Notes: a model not told the origin generated them from the sequence alone. A stretch of 34,174 bases of DNA from Bifidobacterium ramosum (GCF_009299505.1 NZ_WBSM01000016.1:1-34174); one strand, 5' to 3'; shown: positions 6,716 through 16,229, numbered from the stretch's first letter. Program-made: numbers and translations.

Positions 6716-8224
6716 TCAGATCGTCGCCGACTCGAGATCCAGTTCGCCGGTACCAAGCCGCGCGTGGCGGTAGCTATATCCGAAATACACGCAGAAACCG
6801 ACGATCAGCCACACCACGAAACGAATCCACGTCAGCACCGACAGATTCAGCATCAGCCACAGATTCGCGAGCGCGATCAGCAGCGGAACCCACGGATTGC
6901 CCGGCATCTTGAACGAACGCGGCAGCTCGGGCCGCTTCTTGCGCATGATCGGCACCGACAGCGCCACCAACGTGAACGCCGACAACGTACCGATATTCAC
7001 CATGTCGCTCAGCACGCCGATATCAAACAGCGCAGCGACCATCGCGACGACCACGCCAACGACGATCTGCAACGCGGCCGGCGTGCCATGCTTGCCGGTC
7101 TTCGACAGCCCGCGCGGCAGCAGGCCGTCGCGGCTCATCGCGAACACGACACGTGTCAGGCCCAGCAGCAGCACCATCACCACGGTCGCCAAGCCGAGCA
7201 CGATACCGAAGCTGATGATCTTCGCGGCCCAATTCGCGCCCACCAGCTCGAACGCGGTCGCCAACGACGGGCTGTCCTGCGCGGCAAGATCCTTGTACGA
7301 GACCATGCCGGTAGTCACGATCGCGACGAGCATGTACATGACGATGATCAGCGCCATGCCCACGCCGATGCCGAGCGGCACGTTCCTCTTCGGGTTGACG
7401 GTCTCCTCCGACGCGGTGGCGACCACGTCGAAGCCGATGAACGCGAAGAACACGAGCGCCGCGCCCGACAGGATGCCCGGCACGCCGTACACGCTCGGCG
7501 TCATGCCGGTGAGGAACTGCCACAGCGGCTGGGTCATCTCGTTGGTGATGGTCGAGCCGGACACCGCGGACGCCGGTTCGGCCGGCGGGATGAACGGCGT
7601 GAAGTTGGACGCCTTGACGTAGAAGAAGCCGACGATGACGACGAAAAAGACGATGGCGATCTTGAGCACGGTCATCGCGCCGTCGACGCGGGCGCCGATC
7701 TTCGTGCCGAACACGAGCAGCGTGGTGAAGAACGCGACGATGATGATCGGCGCGATATCGATGTGGAACGAACCGAATGTGAGGTTCGTGTTCGCGTTCC
7801 AGCCCATGAGTCGCATGAAGTCGTTGAGATACACGCCCCAGTATTTGCTGATGACCGAGCCGGCCATGAGCATTTCGAGGATGAGGTCCCAGCCGATCAC
7901 CCACGCCATGATCTCGCCGACCGTGGTGTAGGTGAACGTGTAGGCGGAGCCGGCGACCGGGATCATGGACGCGAATTCGGCGTAGCACATAACGGCTGCG
8001 CCGCACACGACGCCGGCAATGAGGAAGCTGATGATGACGGCCGGGCCGGCGTGGAACGCGGCAGCCTGCGCGCCGACCGAGAAGATGCCCGCGCCGACCG
8101 CAACGGCCACGCCCATGATGGACAGATCCCACCATGTGAGATTGCGTTTGAGCGAGCGGCCTTCCTCGCCGGTTTCGGCGATGGTCTGCTCGACTGATTT
8201 CGTGCGGAATACGTGCATGGACAT
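6716..8224 (-). CDS. APC-superfamily amino acid permease (YfnA/CAT-like)
   Basis: 502-residue inner-membrane transporter with 12 or more hydrophobic helices. The helix-1 motif MGVAVAVGAGIFSVG is the substrate-binding GxG(I/V)F signature of amino acid/polyamine/organocation permeases. CYAEFASMIPVAGSAYTFTY and GFDVVATASEETVNPKRNVP are the conserved helix 3 and helix 6 segments. The soluble N-terminus (about 30 residues) ends RSLKRNLTWWDL. This layout is typical of cationic or broad-range amino acid carriers, but the substrate is undetermined. Two ATGs lie close together (8224, 8218); GAAGAGG sits 8 nt before the first. On the minus strand a GATAAT in the upstream region (around 8275) could be a -10. 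Confidence 0.88.
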   Translation of the reverse strand: MSMHVFRTKSVEQTIAETGEEGRSLKRNLTWWDLSIMGVAVAVGAGIFSVGAQAAAFHAGPAVIISFLIAGVVCGAAVMCYAEFASMIPVAGSAYTFTYTTVGEIMAWVIGWDLILEMLMAGSVISKYWGVYLNDFMRLMGWNANTNLTFGSFHIDIAPIIIVAFFTTLLVFGTKIGARVDGAMTVLKIAIVFFVVIVGFFYVKASNFTPFIPPAEPASAVSGSTITNEMTQPLWQFLTGMTPSVYGVPGILSGAALVFFAFIGFDVVATASEETVNPKRNVPLGIGVGMALIIVMYMLVAIVTTGMVSYKDLAAQDSPSLATAFELVGANWAAKIISFGIVLGLATVVMVLLLGLTRVVFAMSRDGLLPRGLSKTGKHGTPAALQIVVGVVVAMVAALFDIGVLSDMVNIGTLSAFTLVALSVPIMRKKRPELPRSFKMPGNPWVPLLIALANLWLMLNLSVLTWIRFVVWLIVGFCVYFGYSYRHARLGTGELDLESATI

Positions 8225-8357
8225 GCGCTTCGCCTCTTCTCTGTCGGCTGCGTTTCGACCGGTGGTCGTGTGATTATCAACAGTCGAGCATAGGCGAAGC
8301 GTGTTACATCACGCAAGAGGCCGGTCAGCAGGAAGGGTTGGGGGCTTGCGGCTCGGC

Positions 8358-8552
8358 TTTCTGCAAACTGAGAGGCAGATTCATCCGATTGCACGGGTCT
8401 TTCCGCAAACTGAGAGGCACTGATACCGATATATCCACCCCCGAAAGAGGCCTTCAGGGACGCTCGCGAGGGGGTGCTGGCCGAGCAACTTGCCTCTCAG
8501 TTTGCGAGAAGACCCCTGCATCACGCAAAAACTGCCTCTCAGTTTGCGAAAA
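8358..8552. repeat. family C: 20-mer in 2+2 inverted arrangement
   Basis: TTTCYGCAAACTGAGAGGCA occurs at 8358-8377 and 8400-8419; its reverse complement occurs at 8491-8510 and 8533-8552. The start-to-start distance is 42 bp in both pairs, and the 22-bp intervals within the two pairs are themselves partly reverse complementary. The whole is a 195-bp imperfect inverted repeat filling the gap between the permease start and the murB end. No gene is visible in 8225-8586. Confidence 0.9.
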
Positions 8553-8586
8553 GGCGGTCAGCGAAGCGGATTCTTGCAACTCCCCG

Positions 8587-9846
8587 TCACCGCAGATCGA
8601 GACCGACGACGACGGGTTCGGGGACGAGCCGGACGCCGAAGGCCGCTTCGACGCCGTCCTGCACGGTGCGCGCGAGGGTCGCGATATCGACGGCGGTCGC
8701 GTCACCACGATTGGTCAGAGCGAGCGTGTGCAACGTGGACAGGCCGGCCTGTGCATCCGGGGAGACCTTGAACCCCTTATGGAAGCCGGCATGGTCGATG
8801 AGCCAGGCGGCTGAGGTCTTGACGCCCGGCGTGCCGTCGGGCAGCGTCGCGTTGAAACGCGGCGCGTCCTCGGGAAGCCGTGCGGCCGCGGCGGCGGTCA
8901 GGATCGGGTTCATGAAGAAGCTGCCGCAACTGTGGCGGTTGTAATCAGGCGCAAGCGGCGCGGTTTCGGCATCGGGGTGATCACTGGATGTGGAAGATCC
9001 GGTCGCGGAGGACTCCGCTTGCTTTGCCCTTCGCTGCGCCTCCACGGCGATCGCGATCTGGTCGGCGCGCTTCGTGCCGGCCATCGCCGGATTCGCGTAT
9101 CGGCCGGCGTCCTCGAGCATGCCCTTGGCGGCGCGTACCTTGAGCACCGCGTCGCGGATCGCCTTCGTCGCCATCCGGTCGCCGACCTCGACGCCGAGCG
9201 CCTTCGCCAGCTGACCGTAGCCGACCGTACCGGTCGCACTGTGTCGCAACGCGAAGGTGACCGACAGGACAATGTAGCGCGGCGTCGGGAAGAATTCGGC
9301 GGCGGGTGTGGCGGGAGCCGTGTACATACTCGCCTTGAGTTTGCTCATGCGGTATCCGAAGCCCAAGTCGGTGGCCGGAATGTCCATCGTCTTCTTATCG
9401 CGACGATCCCAGACCTCGACGGATTCGACGGTCGTGGCGACTTCCTGGCCGTACGCGCCGATGTTCTGTACGACCGACGCGCCGACCGTGCCGGGGATGC
9501 CGGACAATCCTTCGACGCCTTCAAGGCCGAGTTCGACGGTGAAGGCTACGAAGTCGTCCCAGTTGCAGCCGGCTTCGGCGTTGACGTGCACGATGCGTTC
9601 GCCGTTTTCGACCGGGGCGGCTTCGTCGGGCACGGTGATCTGCCGGCGCGCGTCGCGTACGACCACGCCGTTGAACGGCGCGTCGGCGACGAGCATGTTG
9701 GAGCCGCCGCCGATCACGCATAGGGGAAGGCCTTTGGAGTCCGCGTCTTCGACGGCTTCGATGACGCCGACGCGTGACGTGGGTTCGATGAAGCGGGCGA
9801 TCCGGCCGCCCACGCCGATAGTGGTGATATCCGCAAAAGAAGTCAT
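8587..9846 (-). CDS. murB: UDP-N-acetylmuramate dehydrogenase
   Basis: FAD-dependent reductase that makes UDP-MurNAc from enolpyruvyl-UDP-GlcNAc in peptidoglycan synthesis. FAD-binding motifs are CVIGGGSNMLVAD (about 43-55) and GVEGLSGIPGTVGASVVQ, followed by NIGAYGQEV. The catalytic serine is in HSCGSFFMNPI (about residue 305), and the type I C-terminal domain ends with DGVEAAFGVRLVPEPVVVG. At about 419 residues it is longer than E. coli MurB (342); a Ser/Thr/Pro-rich insert of about 30 residues precedes the catalytic serine. I choose ATG 9846; it lacks a Shine-Dalgarno sequence but TACGAT lies 7 nt upstream, suggesting a near-leaderless mRNA. ATG 9867 is the alternative. The frame upstream of that is basic and repeat-adjacent. 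Confidence 0.92.
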   Translation of the reverse strand: MTSFADITTIGVGGRIARFIEPTSRVGVIEAVEDADSKGLPLCVIGGGSNMLVADAPFNGVVVRDARRQITVPDEAAPVENGERIVHVNAEAGCNWDDFVAFTVELGLEGVEGLSGIPGTVGASVVQNIGAYGQEVATTVESVEVWDRRDKKTMDIPATDLGFGYRMSKLKASMYTAPATPAAEFFPTPRYIVLSVTFALRHSATGTVGYGQLAKALGVEVGDRMATKAIRDAVLKVRAAKGMLEDAGRYANPAMAGTKRADQIAIAVEAQRRAKQAESSATGSSTSSDHPDAETAPLAPDYNRHSCGSFFMNPILTAAAAARLPEDAPRFNATLPDGTPGVKTSAAWLIDHAGFHKGFKVSPDAQAGLSTLHTLALTNRGDATAVDIATLARTVQDGVEAAFGVRLVPEPVVVGLDLR

Positions 9847-9943
9847 GCGATCTATCGTACTGTTCATGCCGCGGCTTTGCGACGGGCGATCACGCGCTTC
9901 CCCTTTTTTCTCGCTTCCCTCCCCTTCCCTCGCCACTCCCCTC

Positions 9944-9991
9944 AACGGACATACAGCCGATTCAGACGGTGCAATCGGCTGTATGTCCGTT
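9944..9991. repeat. family A palindrome (A11)
   Basis: Perfect 19-bp arms around a 10-base centre, between the murB start and the rpmG terminator. Confidence 0.93.
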
Positions 9992-10064
9992 GAAGAGTGA
10001 TGACTGAGCGCTTAGGGACCGGCCATATCACTGATTCATTATCACTGATTCATTAACCCCTCCT

Positions 10065-10112
10065 AACGGACATGCAGCCGATTTCAGCCCTTGAATCGGC
10101 TTGATGCCCGTT
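10065..10112. repeat. family A palindrome (A12), diverged
   Basis: Left arm AACGGACATGCAGCCGATT; the right arm reads GGCTTGATGCCCGTT with several changes. It starts 121 bp after A11. Between A11 and A12, ATCACTGATTCATT is duplicated in tandem (10027-10054). Confidence 0.8.
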
Positions 10113-10168
10113 GGAGGGAGGGAGCACGTAGCAGAAGAGGAAACGCAGCGAAGCAAAGCCCGAAAACG

Positions 10169-10197
10169 CAAAAACCCGACCGGGAAGGTCGGGTTTG
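10169..10197 (-). terminator. terminator of the tRNA-rpmG unit
   Basis: 9-bp perfect stem AAACCCGAC/GTCGGGTTT (10196-10188 with 10180-10172) followed on the minus strand by TTTTTGCG. It lies about 25 bp beyond the rpmG stop. Confidence 0.88.
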
Positions 10198-10219
10198 TAA
10201 AGATATGAGTAGAACCGGC

Positions 10220-10390
10220 TCAGCGGGTCTCGCGGTGCACGGTCTGCTTGCCGCAGCGCGGGCAGAACTTCTTCAGCTCAAGACGATCCGGCGTGTTACG
10301 ACGGTTCTTGGTCGTGATATAGTTACGCTCCTTGCACTCGGTGCATGCCAGCGTGATGCCCGGACGGATCTCGGCGCTCTTGCTTGCCAT
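10220..10390 (-). CDS. rpmG: 50S ribosomal protein L33
   Basis: 56 residues, beginning [19 protein letters not shown]. Two Cys pairs, CTEC (16, 19) and CPRC (43, 46), form the zinc-ribbon site of the C+ type of L33, together with [20 protein letters not shown], the family core. The start ATG at 10390 has AGAGGTGA 5 nt upstream. It follows the Tyr-Thr-Met tRNA genes on the same strand and shares their terminator; tRNA-rpmG linkage is common in Actinobacteria. A C+ L33 implies zinc dependence, and a Cys-free paralogue may exist elsewhere in the genome. Confidence 0.97.
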   Translation of the reverse strand: MASKSAEIRPGITLACTECKERNYITTKNRRNTPDRLELKKFCPRCGKQTVHRETR

Positions 10391-10440
10391 TTGGTTCACC
10401 TCTTGTGTTCGTTGTCCATCGGCAGTGTCGCCGATATTTG

Positions 10441-10514
10441 TAGCGAGAAAGAGACTCGAACTCTTGACCTTACGATTATGAGTCGTACGCTCTAGCCAGC
10501 TGAGCTATCCCGCC
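10441..10514 (-). tRNA. tRNA-Met(CAT), elongator
   Basis: 74 nt. Acceptor GGCGGGA pairs with TCTCGCT including two G-U pairs. The anticodon loop CTCATAA has anticodon CAT. The anticodon stem TACGA/TCGTA lacks the three G-C pairs of an initiator, so this is the elongator type. CCA is not encoded. Confidence 0.93.
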
Positions 10515-10518
10515 AGAG

Positions 10519-10590
<72 letters not shown>

Positions 10591-10591
10591 G

Positions 10592-10672
10592 TGGCGGATA
10601 GTGGATTCGAACCACTGAAGCCGAAGCGACTGATTTACAGTCAGTTCCCTTTGACCGCTTGGGAAATCCGCC
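10592..10672 (-). tRNA. tRNA-Tyr(GTA)
   Basis: 81-nt class II tRNA. Acceptor GGCGGAT/ATCCGCC, anticodon stem CTGA with loop CTGTAAA, anticodon GTA. It has a long variable arm, as bacterial tRNA-Tyr requires. It is the first gene of the tRNA-rpmG unit; its promoter must lie in 10673-10776. Confidence 0.94.
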
Positions 10673-10776
10673 ATGTTGCCTCAAGCGACCGGGGCCGTAA
10701 TCGGCAACTCGAATAATATGCCATGAGTCGGCGACGAACGCAAGTCCGGCACGATTACGGCGTGTCGCCAGTGGTT

Positions 10777-13700
10777 TCAACGGTTCGACCGACGAAACAG
10801 CGAGGCCGGCAGAAGAAGAAACTTCACTCGAACATGGATCGGAAGCCGTTCACGGACGATCTTCAACCCGGCCAGCACCCTGTCGACGGACTCACGCAGA
10901 TCGGTTTCCCGCACGGCGGACCGCGGCGACACGCCGAAGGCGATGGCGGTCACCTGATCGGCGATGACGGCGAGCGAACGATCCGGAGAAGCGAGCGCTC
11001 CGGCGATGCGCGATGCGATCGCGTGTTCCGTATCGGACGGCCGCCAGCGCACGCCGGCATCCCACGCGGCGTCGCAGATCTCCGACCATGCGGCGAGCCA
11101 CGCATCGTCACCGCCAGCCGCAGCCTCGTCGCCACCCATGTCGATCACCCGCAGCCGTCCGCGCCGCCGCCGCAACCGTATGCCGGCGGGCAGCAGCGCC
11201 AGTCCGACCAGCACGGCCGCGCCGCCCAGCATCCACAACGCCAGCGCCGCCCACCGAGGCAGATCCAGCCGGTTCCACCATGGCCGTGTCTCGCCCGTCG
11301 CCGTGGCGTCGGCGGATTGCGTGGCATCCGTCTGACCATCGGCGCCATCGGCGTTGTCGTCCTGCATGTCGGAGGCGTTGGGATCCGTGGCGTTCGCGTC
11401 GGTCGTGTCGTCGGTCGTGGTCGAGTTCGGCGCGGCCGTCGCGTTGCCGGACGTGTTGTCGTCACCGTCGCTTGCACTGCCGTCATCCGACGCGGCGCTC
11501 CCGTTCTCGGTCGTGGCGGGCGTCACGTCGAACGGCACCCAGCCGACGCCGTCGATGTACGCGTCCACCCACGCGTGCAGCTGTTTGGCGCGCACTTCGA
11601 ACTCGCCGTCACCGTTCGTGCCGCCGGCTCCCGCGTTGTAGCCGAGCACCATGCGCGTCGGTACGCCCATCGCGCGGCCCAGCACGGCGAGCGCGGACGC
11701 GTAGTGCGCGCAGTAACCGGATTTCGCGTCGAGGAACGTGCTGATGACGTCGAGGTTGGACCGCCCGTCGCCGTCGGGCGAGTCGAGCGAATACACGAAT
11801 CCGTTGGCCGGATCGGTGAAGTAGTCGACCAGCCAGCGCATCGCCGCGACCTGATGATCGTAGCCGTCGCCGTCCGTGGCGACGCCGTCGGCCTGTGCCT
11901 GCCGAACGAGCGCGCGCACGTTCTCCGGCAGATCGTCCGGCAGCGTGCGATAGTGCCGTTTGGCGTACCGGTTCATCGCGTCGACCTGTTCCAGCAGGTA
12001 CGATGCGGCTTCGCTGGCCCCGCCGCCGGCCGTGCCGATGGTCATGCTGTCGTAGCCGAGTTCGGCGCGCAGCGTGCCGAGCGTCTGGAATTTGCGTTGC
12101 AGGTCCGCGTTGCCGGCGAGCGCCTCCGCACTGCGGTAGTCGTCGGCCTCATTGTCGTCGGAGCCGGACATGAGGATCGCGATGGCCGTTTTGCCGTTGT
12201 CGTCGGTGCGCAGGGTGACCACCGGTTCGTAGTCGGCGATGAGCAGGTCGTTGCGCAGATCGTCGCCCAGCGAGATGCCGGACAGCGTGGTACCCGGCCC
12301 GCGCGACCAGTCCCCTTCCGAACCGCCACCCTCCGAACCGCCGCCGCCCGCCGCACTGCCCCATGTCGCCGTGCCGATGACGTTGCCGGTCGTGTCGAGC
12401 ACGCTGCCGGTGGGCGCGTCGATATGCACCGGCATGATCAGCCAGTCGCCGTGGATGGATCCGCGCCCGTTGTCGGCCGCCTGCCGGCGCGCCGCGGCAC
12501 GGTCGCTCCAGGAATGGTAGCGCCGTTGCGCCGATTCCTCGACGGTGCGGCGGATCGATTCGACGACGCTGATCTGGTTCATGCCGGACGTGGAGGAGAT
12601 CGGCTGCAGTCCGACGCCGACGGCTAGGTACTGCTGCCCTTGTGCGGTGGTGGAGGTGCGGTTGTAGACGGTCGATCCGGCGTGCAACCAGTCGCTGCCG
12701 AGTCCGTTACGCAGTATGCCCGTGACGCCGGGCATGGGCAGGAATCGCGAGCGCAGCGTTTCGATGGTGACGTTCGCGACGGTGTTGAATCGGCTGGCGT
12801 AGGCGCCATTGGCGGGGTTGATGAGGACGGAGCCGCCCGTGCCGGCGTTGTATGAGTCGCCATCCAGACCTATGCCGTATAGGTACAGGTACATCGACAG
12901 CGGGTCCTGAACGATGCGCCGCTGGTCTTCGGGCATGATGTTGCTGGAGTCGAGGCCGAGTTGGATGCCGGAACCGTAGAGGTTCGCGTCGTCGGACAAT
13001 GCCTCGTCGAAGCTCCATGTGTCGCCGTTGAACTCGTCGAGCGTGGTCATGCGCAGGTAGGTGCGCTGGTAGGCGTCGTACGTGAGCACGATGGTGTCCG
13101 ATCCGCTCGCCAGCGACCGTTTGAGGTCGACCATCGGGTTGATGGTGTTGGCGGACAGCAGACCGGCCGAGTTGCCGAACGACAACGGCACGGTGTAGGC
13201 GAAGTCGATGGCGGCTGGCGTGAGGGCGAGTGATGCGGCGGTGACGACGGCCGTGACGGCGACGGGGACGTGCGCGAGCGAACGTTCAGGGCGGACCATC
13301 CACAGGTTGAGCAGGAACACGGCGGCGAGCAGGGCGATGCGCCACCAGTCGCTGGAGTGGCCGACGAGCGCGTAGTCGGCGGCGAAGAGGGCCACCGGCA
13401 GGGCCGCGAAGACGGGGGCGACGCGGCGGGAGATGAGGATGAGACGGCAGATGACGGCGATGGCGGCGACGAACAGCACGAGGACGAGGTCGCCGGCCGG
13501 CGGGACGACGAGGGGCGGCAGCTGTGAGTCGAGTGCGTCGAAGCCGAGCGTGACCGTGTCGCCGATGAGGCTGAACGGCGTGGCCGCGGCGGATGATGCC
13601 GTGGTGGGATCGGTTGCACCGCCGAAAAGCGGCGAGACGGCGGCGGATGATGCGGATGCCGCGTCGGCCGCTGCAGCTGCGTTGATGCGACGGATGGCGG

Positions 13701-15168
13701 CGAGATCGAACGGCCAGATGCGGGTGACGTCGTGGATGCGGATCGTGGCGATGGCCGCCGCCACACCGGCGACGAGAACGATGACGGCGACGGTGCGCAC
13801 GACGTATCGGCGGCGTGATCGCACGGGCAGGTTCGCTTCGATCGAGATGACGGCGAACACGGCGGCCGCGAACCATGGCCAGTATCCGGTGCCGGCGATC
13901 AGTCCGGTCGTCGCAGCGATCGACAGGCCGAAGTATACGAGCAGCGCGATGGCGGTGAAGGTGCGGGACAATACGGATTGCCTCCGCGATGACGCCAGCT
14001 GTGCGACCGTCGTTACGGCGGCTTCATCGCCATCCGGCTCCGCCGCGCTCACGGCGGTCACGCGCACGCGATCACCGCCGACGGCCTGACGCAGCGCGTC
14101 GGCCAGCGGACCTTGCGGATCGGCCGTCAGCAGACGCACCGTCACCACACCGGTCTGGCGCATCGCCGCCATTGCGACGCGTGCGGCCAGATTGTCGGGC
14201 GCGTCATCCGCGCCGTCGTCCGGCATCGCATGCGATGCGCCATCCGCGCCATTCGCACCGCGAGATGCAGCGGATATCGGCGACATCGCCGCCAACAGCC
14301 GCGCGCATCGTTCGGGATCATCGGCGAACCGCACGCCGTCCGTCACGATCAGCCGACGGTCCGACGACAACGATTGCAACAGCGGCAGCACCTGCGCCAC
14401 CTGCGCATCGACCAACGCGTCGGTCATACGCGCGCCGTCGGCCTGCGACGAACGCACATCGAGCACGACGATCAGCGACGACCGGATATCGCGGCCGGTC
14501 TCGCGGGTCATGAGTTCGCCGCGATGCGCGGTGGCCTTCCATGCGACCAGTTTCGGCGGATCACCCGGCGCATACTCCCGTACGCCGCCCGTATCGGCGG
14601 ACTGGCTGTGCCCCTGCAACCGCTGGTCGACGGCACGTCGGCGGGCGTCGAACGCATCATCCGCCGGCGGCAATACGACCGTCTCGCCGCCGGACGGCAT
14701 CAGCCGCGACGCGGAGAACAGACCGAACGGATCATGCCAGCGCAGGAACACGGCGGCACACCGATACAGGCCGCGCGACGCCGGCAGCACGCCGATATGG
14801 CGACCGGTCACGTGACCATCCTGATCCAGCCGCTCATACTGGCGACGCACGGCCACCGTGCGGGGCAGCATCAGCCGCCGCCACGCCGGTCGCCGCGGCA
14901 CGCGACGCAACGCCACGGCGCGGCCACCCGGCAGACCATCGATCACGGCACGATCCAACCGTCCGACCAACAGCCATTGCGCCACCGCCAACAGCAACGA
15001 CACGCCCCAGATCATGGTCACGGCCAACGCAGCGGCCATCAGCGCACGATCATCCAGCAGCAGTCCCATGAACCAGAACGCGGCGTCGCACACCAGCGCG
15101 GCGATGCCGGCCGCACTGGGCCGGACCACGCCGTGGCGGCGCCAATGCGAACGGTTCCTGCGAGTCAT
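10777..15168 (-). CDS. DUF58-TgpA transglutaminase fusion, membrane protein
   Basis: 1463 residues that join two proteins usually encoded separately. Part one (about 1-390): two N-terminal helices (about 20-68), then a DUF58 module with its hallmark VREYAPGDPPKLVAWKATA (about 196-214). Part two (about 400-1463): a TgpA-type protein with a cluster of N-terminal helices (DUF3488-like), a large extracellular region, and a transglutaminase core with a complete Cys-His-Asp triad: Cys1153 in KSGYCAHYASA, His1198 in LHAWVDAY, Asp1214 in VPFDVTP. After that come a Thr/Asp/Asn-rich linker, one helix (about 1300-1325) and a cytoplasmic DUF4129-like tail. It follows moxR by 12 bp, so MoxR, DUF58 and transglutaminase form one operon, as in many bacteria. 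Such loci are linked to the envelope, and the substrate is unknown. GGGAGG precedes the ATG. Confidence 0.9.
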   Translation of the reverse strand: MTRRNRSHWRRHGVVRPSAAGIAALVCDAAFWFMGLLLDDRALMAAALAVTMIWGVSLLLAVAQWLLVGRLDRAVIDGLPGGRAVALRRVPRRPAWRRLMLPRTVAVRRQYERLDQDGHVTGRHIGVLPASRGLYRCAAVFLRWHDPFGLFSASRLMPSGGETVVLPPADDAFDARRRAVDQRLQGHSQSADTGGVREYAPGDPPKLVAWKATAHRGELMTRETGRDIRSSLIVVLDVRSSQADGARMTDALVDAQVAQVLPLLQSLSSDRRLIVTDGVRFADDPERCARLLAAMSPISAASRGANGADGASHAMPDDGADDAPDNLAARVAMAAMRQTGVVTVRLLTADPQGPLADALRQAVGGDRVRVTAVSAAEPDGDEAAVTTVAQLASSRRQSVLSRTFTAIALLVYFGLSIAATTGLIAGTGYWPWFAAAVFAVISIEANLPVRSRRRYVVRTVAVIVLVAGVAAAIATIRIHDVTRIWPFDLAAIRRINAAAAADAASASSAAVSPLFGGATDPTTASSAAATPFSLIGDTVTLGFDALDSQLPPLVVPPAGDLVLVLFVAAIAVICRLILISRRVAPVFAALPVALFAADYALVGHSSDWWRIALLAAVFLLNLWMVRPERSLAHVPVAVTAVVTAASLALTPAAIDFAYTVPLSFGNSAGLLSANTINPMVDLKRSLASGSDTIVLTYDAYQRTYLRMTTLDEFNGDTWSFDEALSDDANLYGSGIQLGLDSSNIMPEDQRRIVQDPLSMYLYLYGIGLDGDSYNAGTGGSVLINPANGAYASRFNTVANVTIETLRSRFLPMPGVTGILRNGLGSDWLHAGSTVYNRTSTTAQGQQYLAVGVGLQPISSTSGMNQISVVESIRRTVEESAQRRYHSWSDRAAARRQAADNGRGSIHGDWLIMPVHIDAPTGSVLDTTGNVIGTATWGSAAGGGGSEGGGSEGDWSRGPGTTLSGISLGDDLRNDLLIADYEPVVTLRTDDNGKTAIAILMSGSDDNEADDYRSAEALAGNADLQRKFQTLGTLRAELGYDSMTIGTAGGGASEAASYLLEQVDAMNRYAKRHYRTLPDDLPENVRALVRQAQADGVATDGDGYDHQVAAMRWLVDYFTDPANGFVYSLDSPDGDGRSNLDVISTFLDAKSGYCAHYASALAVLGRAMGVPTRMVLGYNAGAGGTNGDGEFEVRAKQLHAWVDAYIDGVGWVPFDVTPATTENGSAASDDGSASDGDDNTSGNATAAPNSTTTDDTTDANATDPNASDMQDDNADGADGQTDATQSADATATGETRPWWNRLDLPRWAALALWMLGGAAVLVGLALLPAGIRLRRRRGRLRVIDMGGDEAAAGGDDAWLAAWSEICDAAWDAGVRWRPSDTEHAIASRIAGALASPDRSLAVIADQVTAIAFGVSPRSAVRETDLRESVDRVLAGLKIVRERLPIHVRVKFLLLPASLFRRSNR

Positions 15169-15180
15169 GGCGGCCTCCCG

Positions 15181-16209
15181 TCACAACCGGTCGGAGCGCG
15201 GCACGGGCACGGCGTCGACCACGTCGGCGACGACGCGACGCGCGCGATCCATCGAGGCGAACCCGTATCCGGCGTTGTCCAGCACCAGTCGATGCGCCAG
15301 CACCGGCACCGCCAACGCCTGCACGTCGTCGGGCGTCACGAACGTACGGCCGGCCGCCAGTGCGCGCGCCCGCGCCATCGCGGCCAGATGCAGGCTGCCG
15401 CGCGGCGACGCACCGTACCGGATGTTGTCGCGCCCACGCGTCGCCGACACCAGCGACACGATGTACGCGGCAATCGGATCGGCCAGATGCACGCGTTCGG
15501 CGGCGGCCCGGATCAGCCGCATGTCGTCCAGCGAACAGACCGGCGACAAGCCCTCCAACGGGCGGGAGACGTGCGCCCCGGTGAGCATCGCGGCCTCGGC
15601 CGCCGCGCTCGGATAGCCGAAGCTCGTGCACGCCATGAAACGGTCGAGCTGGGCTTCGGGCAGCGGATACGTGCCCTCGAGTTCGATCGGGTTCTGCGTG
15701 GCGACGACGAAATACGGGTCGGGCAGCTCGTAGGTGGCGCCGTCGACGGTGATCTGCCGCTCCCCCATCGCCTCAAGCATGGCCGACTGGGCCTTCGGGT
15801 TCGCGCGGTTCACCTCGTCGGCGATGATCACGTTCGCGAACAACGGGCCGGGATGGAAGTCGAAACGGCCGGTTCCCTGCGAGTAGACACTCACGCCGGT
15901 CAGGTCGGATGGCAGCAGATCGGGGGTGAACTGGATGCGCCGCGACTCACCGCCGATCGCGATGCTCATCGCCCGGGCGAGCGTGGTCTTGCCGACGCCG
16001 GGGACATCCTCGAGGAGCAGGTGACCGCCCGCGACGAACGTGGTAACGGCCAGATCGATGACCTCGCGCGAGCATGAGAGCACGCCGGCGAGCGCATCAG
16101 CCAGTGCGGCAATGGTGTCCCCGGCCTGCGCGTCAACTGTCTGCGTGTCAGCGTTCGTCGAGGATGTTGCCGGATCACCGTTCGTATCGGTCCGCGTGCC
16201 ACCCTGCAT
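15181..16209 (-). CDS. MoxR-family AAA+ ATPase
   Basis: 342 residues. Walker A is EDVPGVGKTTLARA (about 67-80) and Walker B is VIIADEVNRANP (about 125-136). GERQITVDG, FVVATQNPIE and EGTYPLPEAQLDRFM are classic MoxR segments (sensor 1, arginine finger region), and the C-terminal lid ends before RSDRL. MoxR ATPases act as chaperone-like factors on partner proteins, often VWA or DUF58 proteins encoded next door; the DUF58-TgpA fusion is the obvious partner. I choose ATG 16209 because GGGGGA lies 4 nt upstream; a TTG 15 bases earlier is less likely. The first 30 residues are low-complexity Thr/Asp/Ala. Confidence 0.93.
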   Translation of the reverse strand: MQGGTRTDTNGDPATSSTNADTQTVDAQAGDTIAALADALAGVLSCSREVIDLAVTTFVAGGHLLLEDVPGVGKTTLARAMSIAIGGESRRIQFTPDLLPSDLTGVSVYSQGTGRFDFHPGPLFANVIIADEVNRANPKAQSAMLEAMGERQITVDGATYELPDPYFVVATQNPIELEGTYPLPEAQLDRFMACTSFGYPSAAAEAAMLTGAHVSRPLEGLSPVCSLDDMRLIRAAAERVHLADPIAAYIVSLVSATRGRDNIRYGASPRGSLHLAAMARARALAAGRTFVTPDDVQALAVPVLAHRLVLDNAGYGFASMDRARRVVADVVDAVPVPRSDRL

Positions 16210-16229
16210 GAGTCCCCCAATCAACGTCG

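Noticed and set aside
10723..12627. Long + strand frame of 634 codons
   Set aside because: Antisense shadow of the transglutaminase half, rich in Arg/Val/Gly without domains.
14113..16077. Long + strand frame of 654 codons antisense to the DUF58-TgpA and moxR genes
   Set aside because: Arg/His/Gln-rich composition typical of a high-GC antisense shadow; the opposite strand carries recognised domains.
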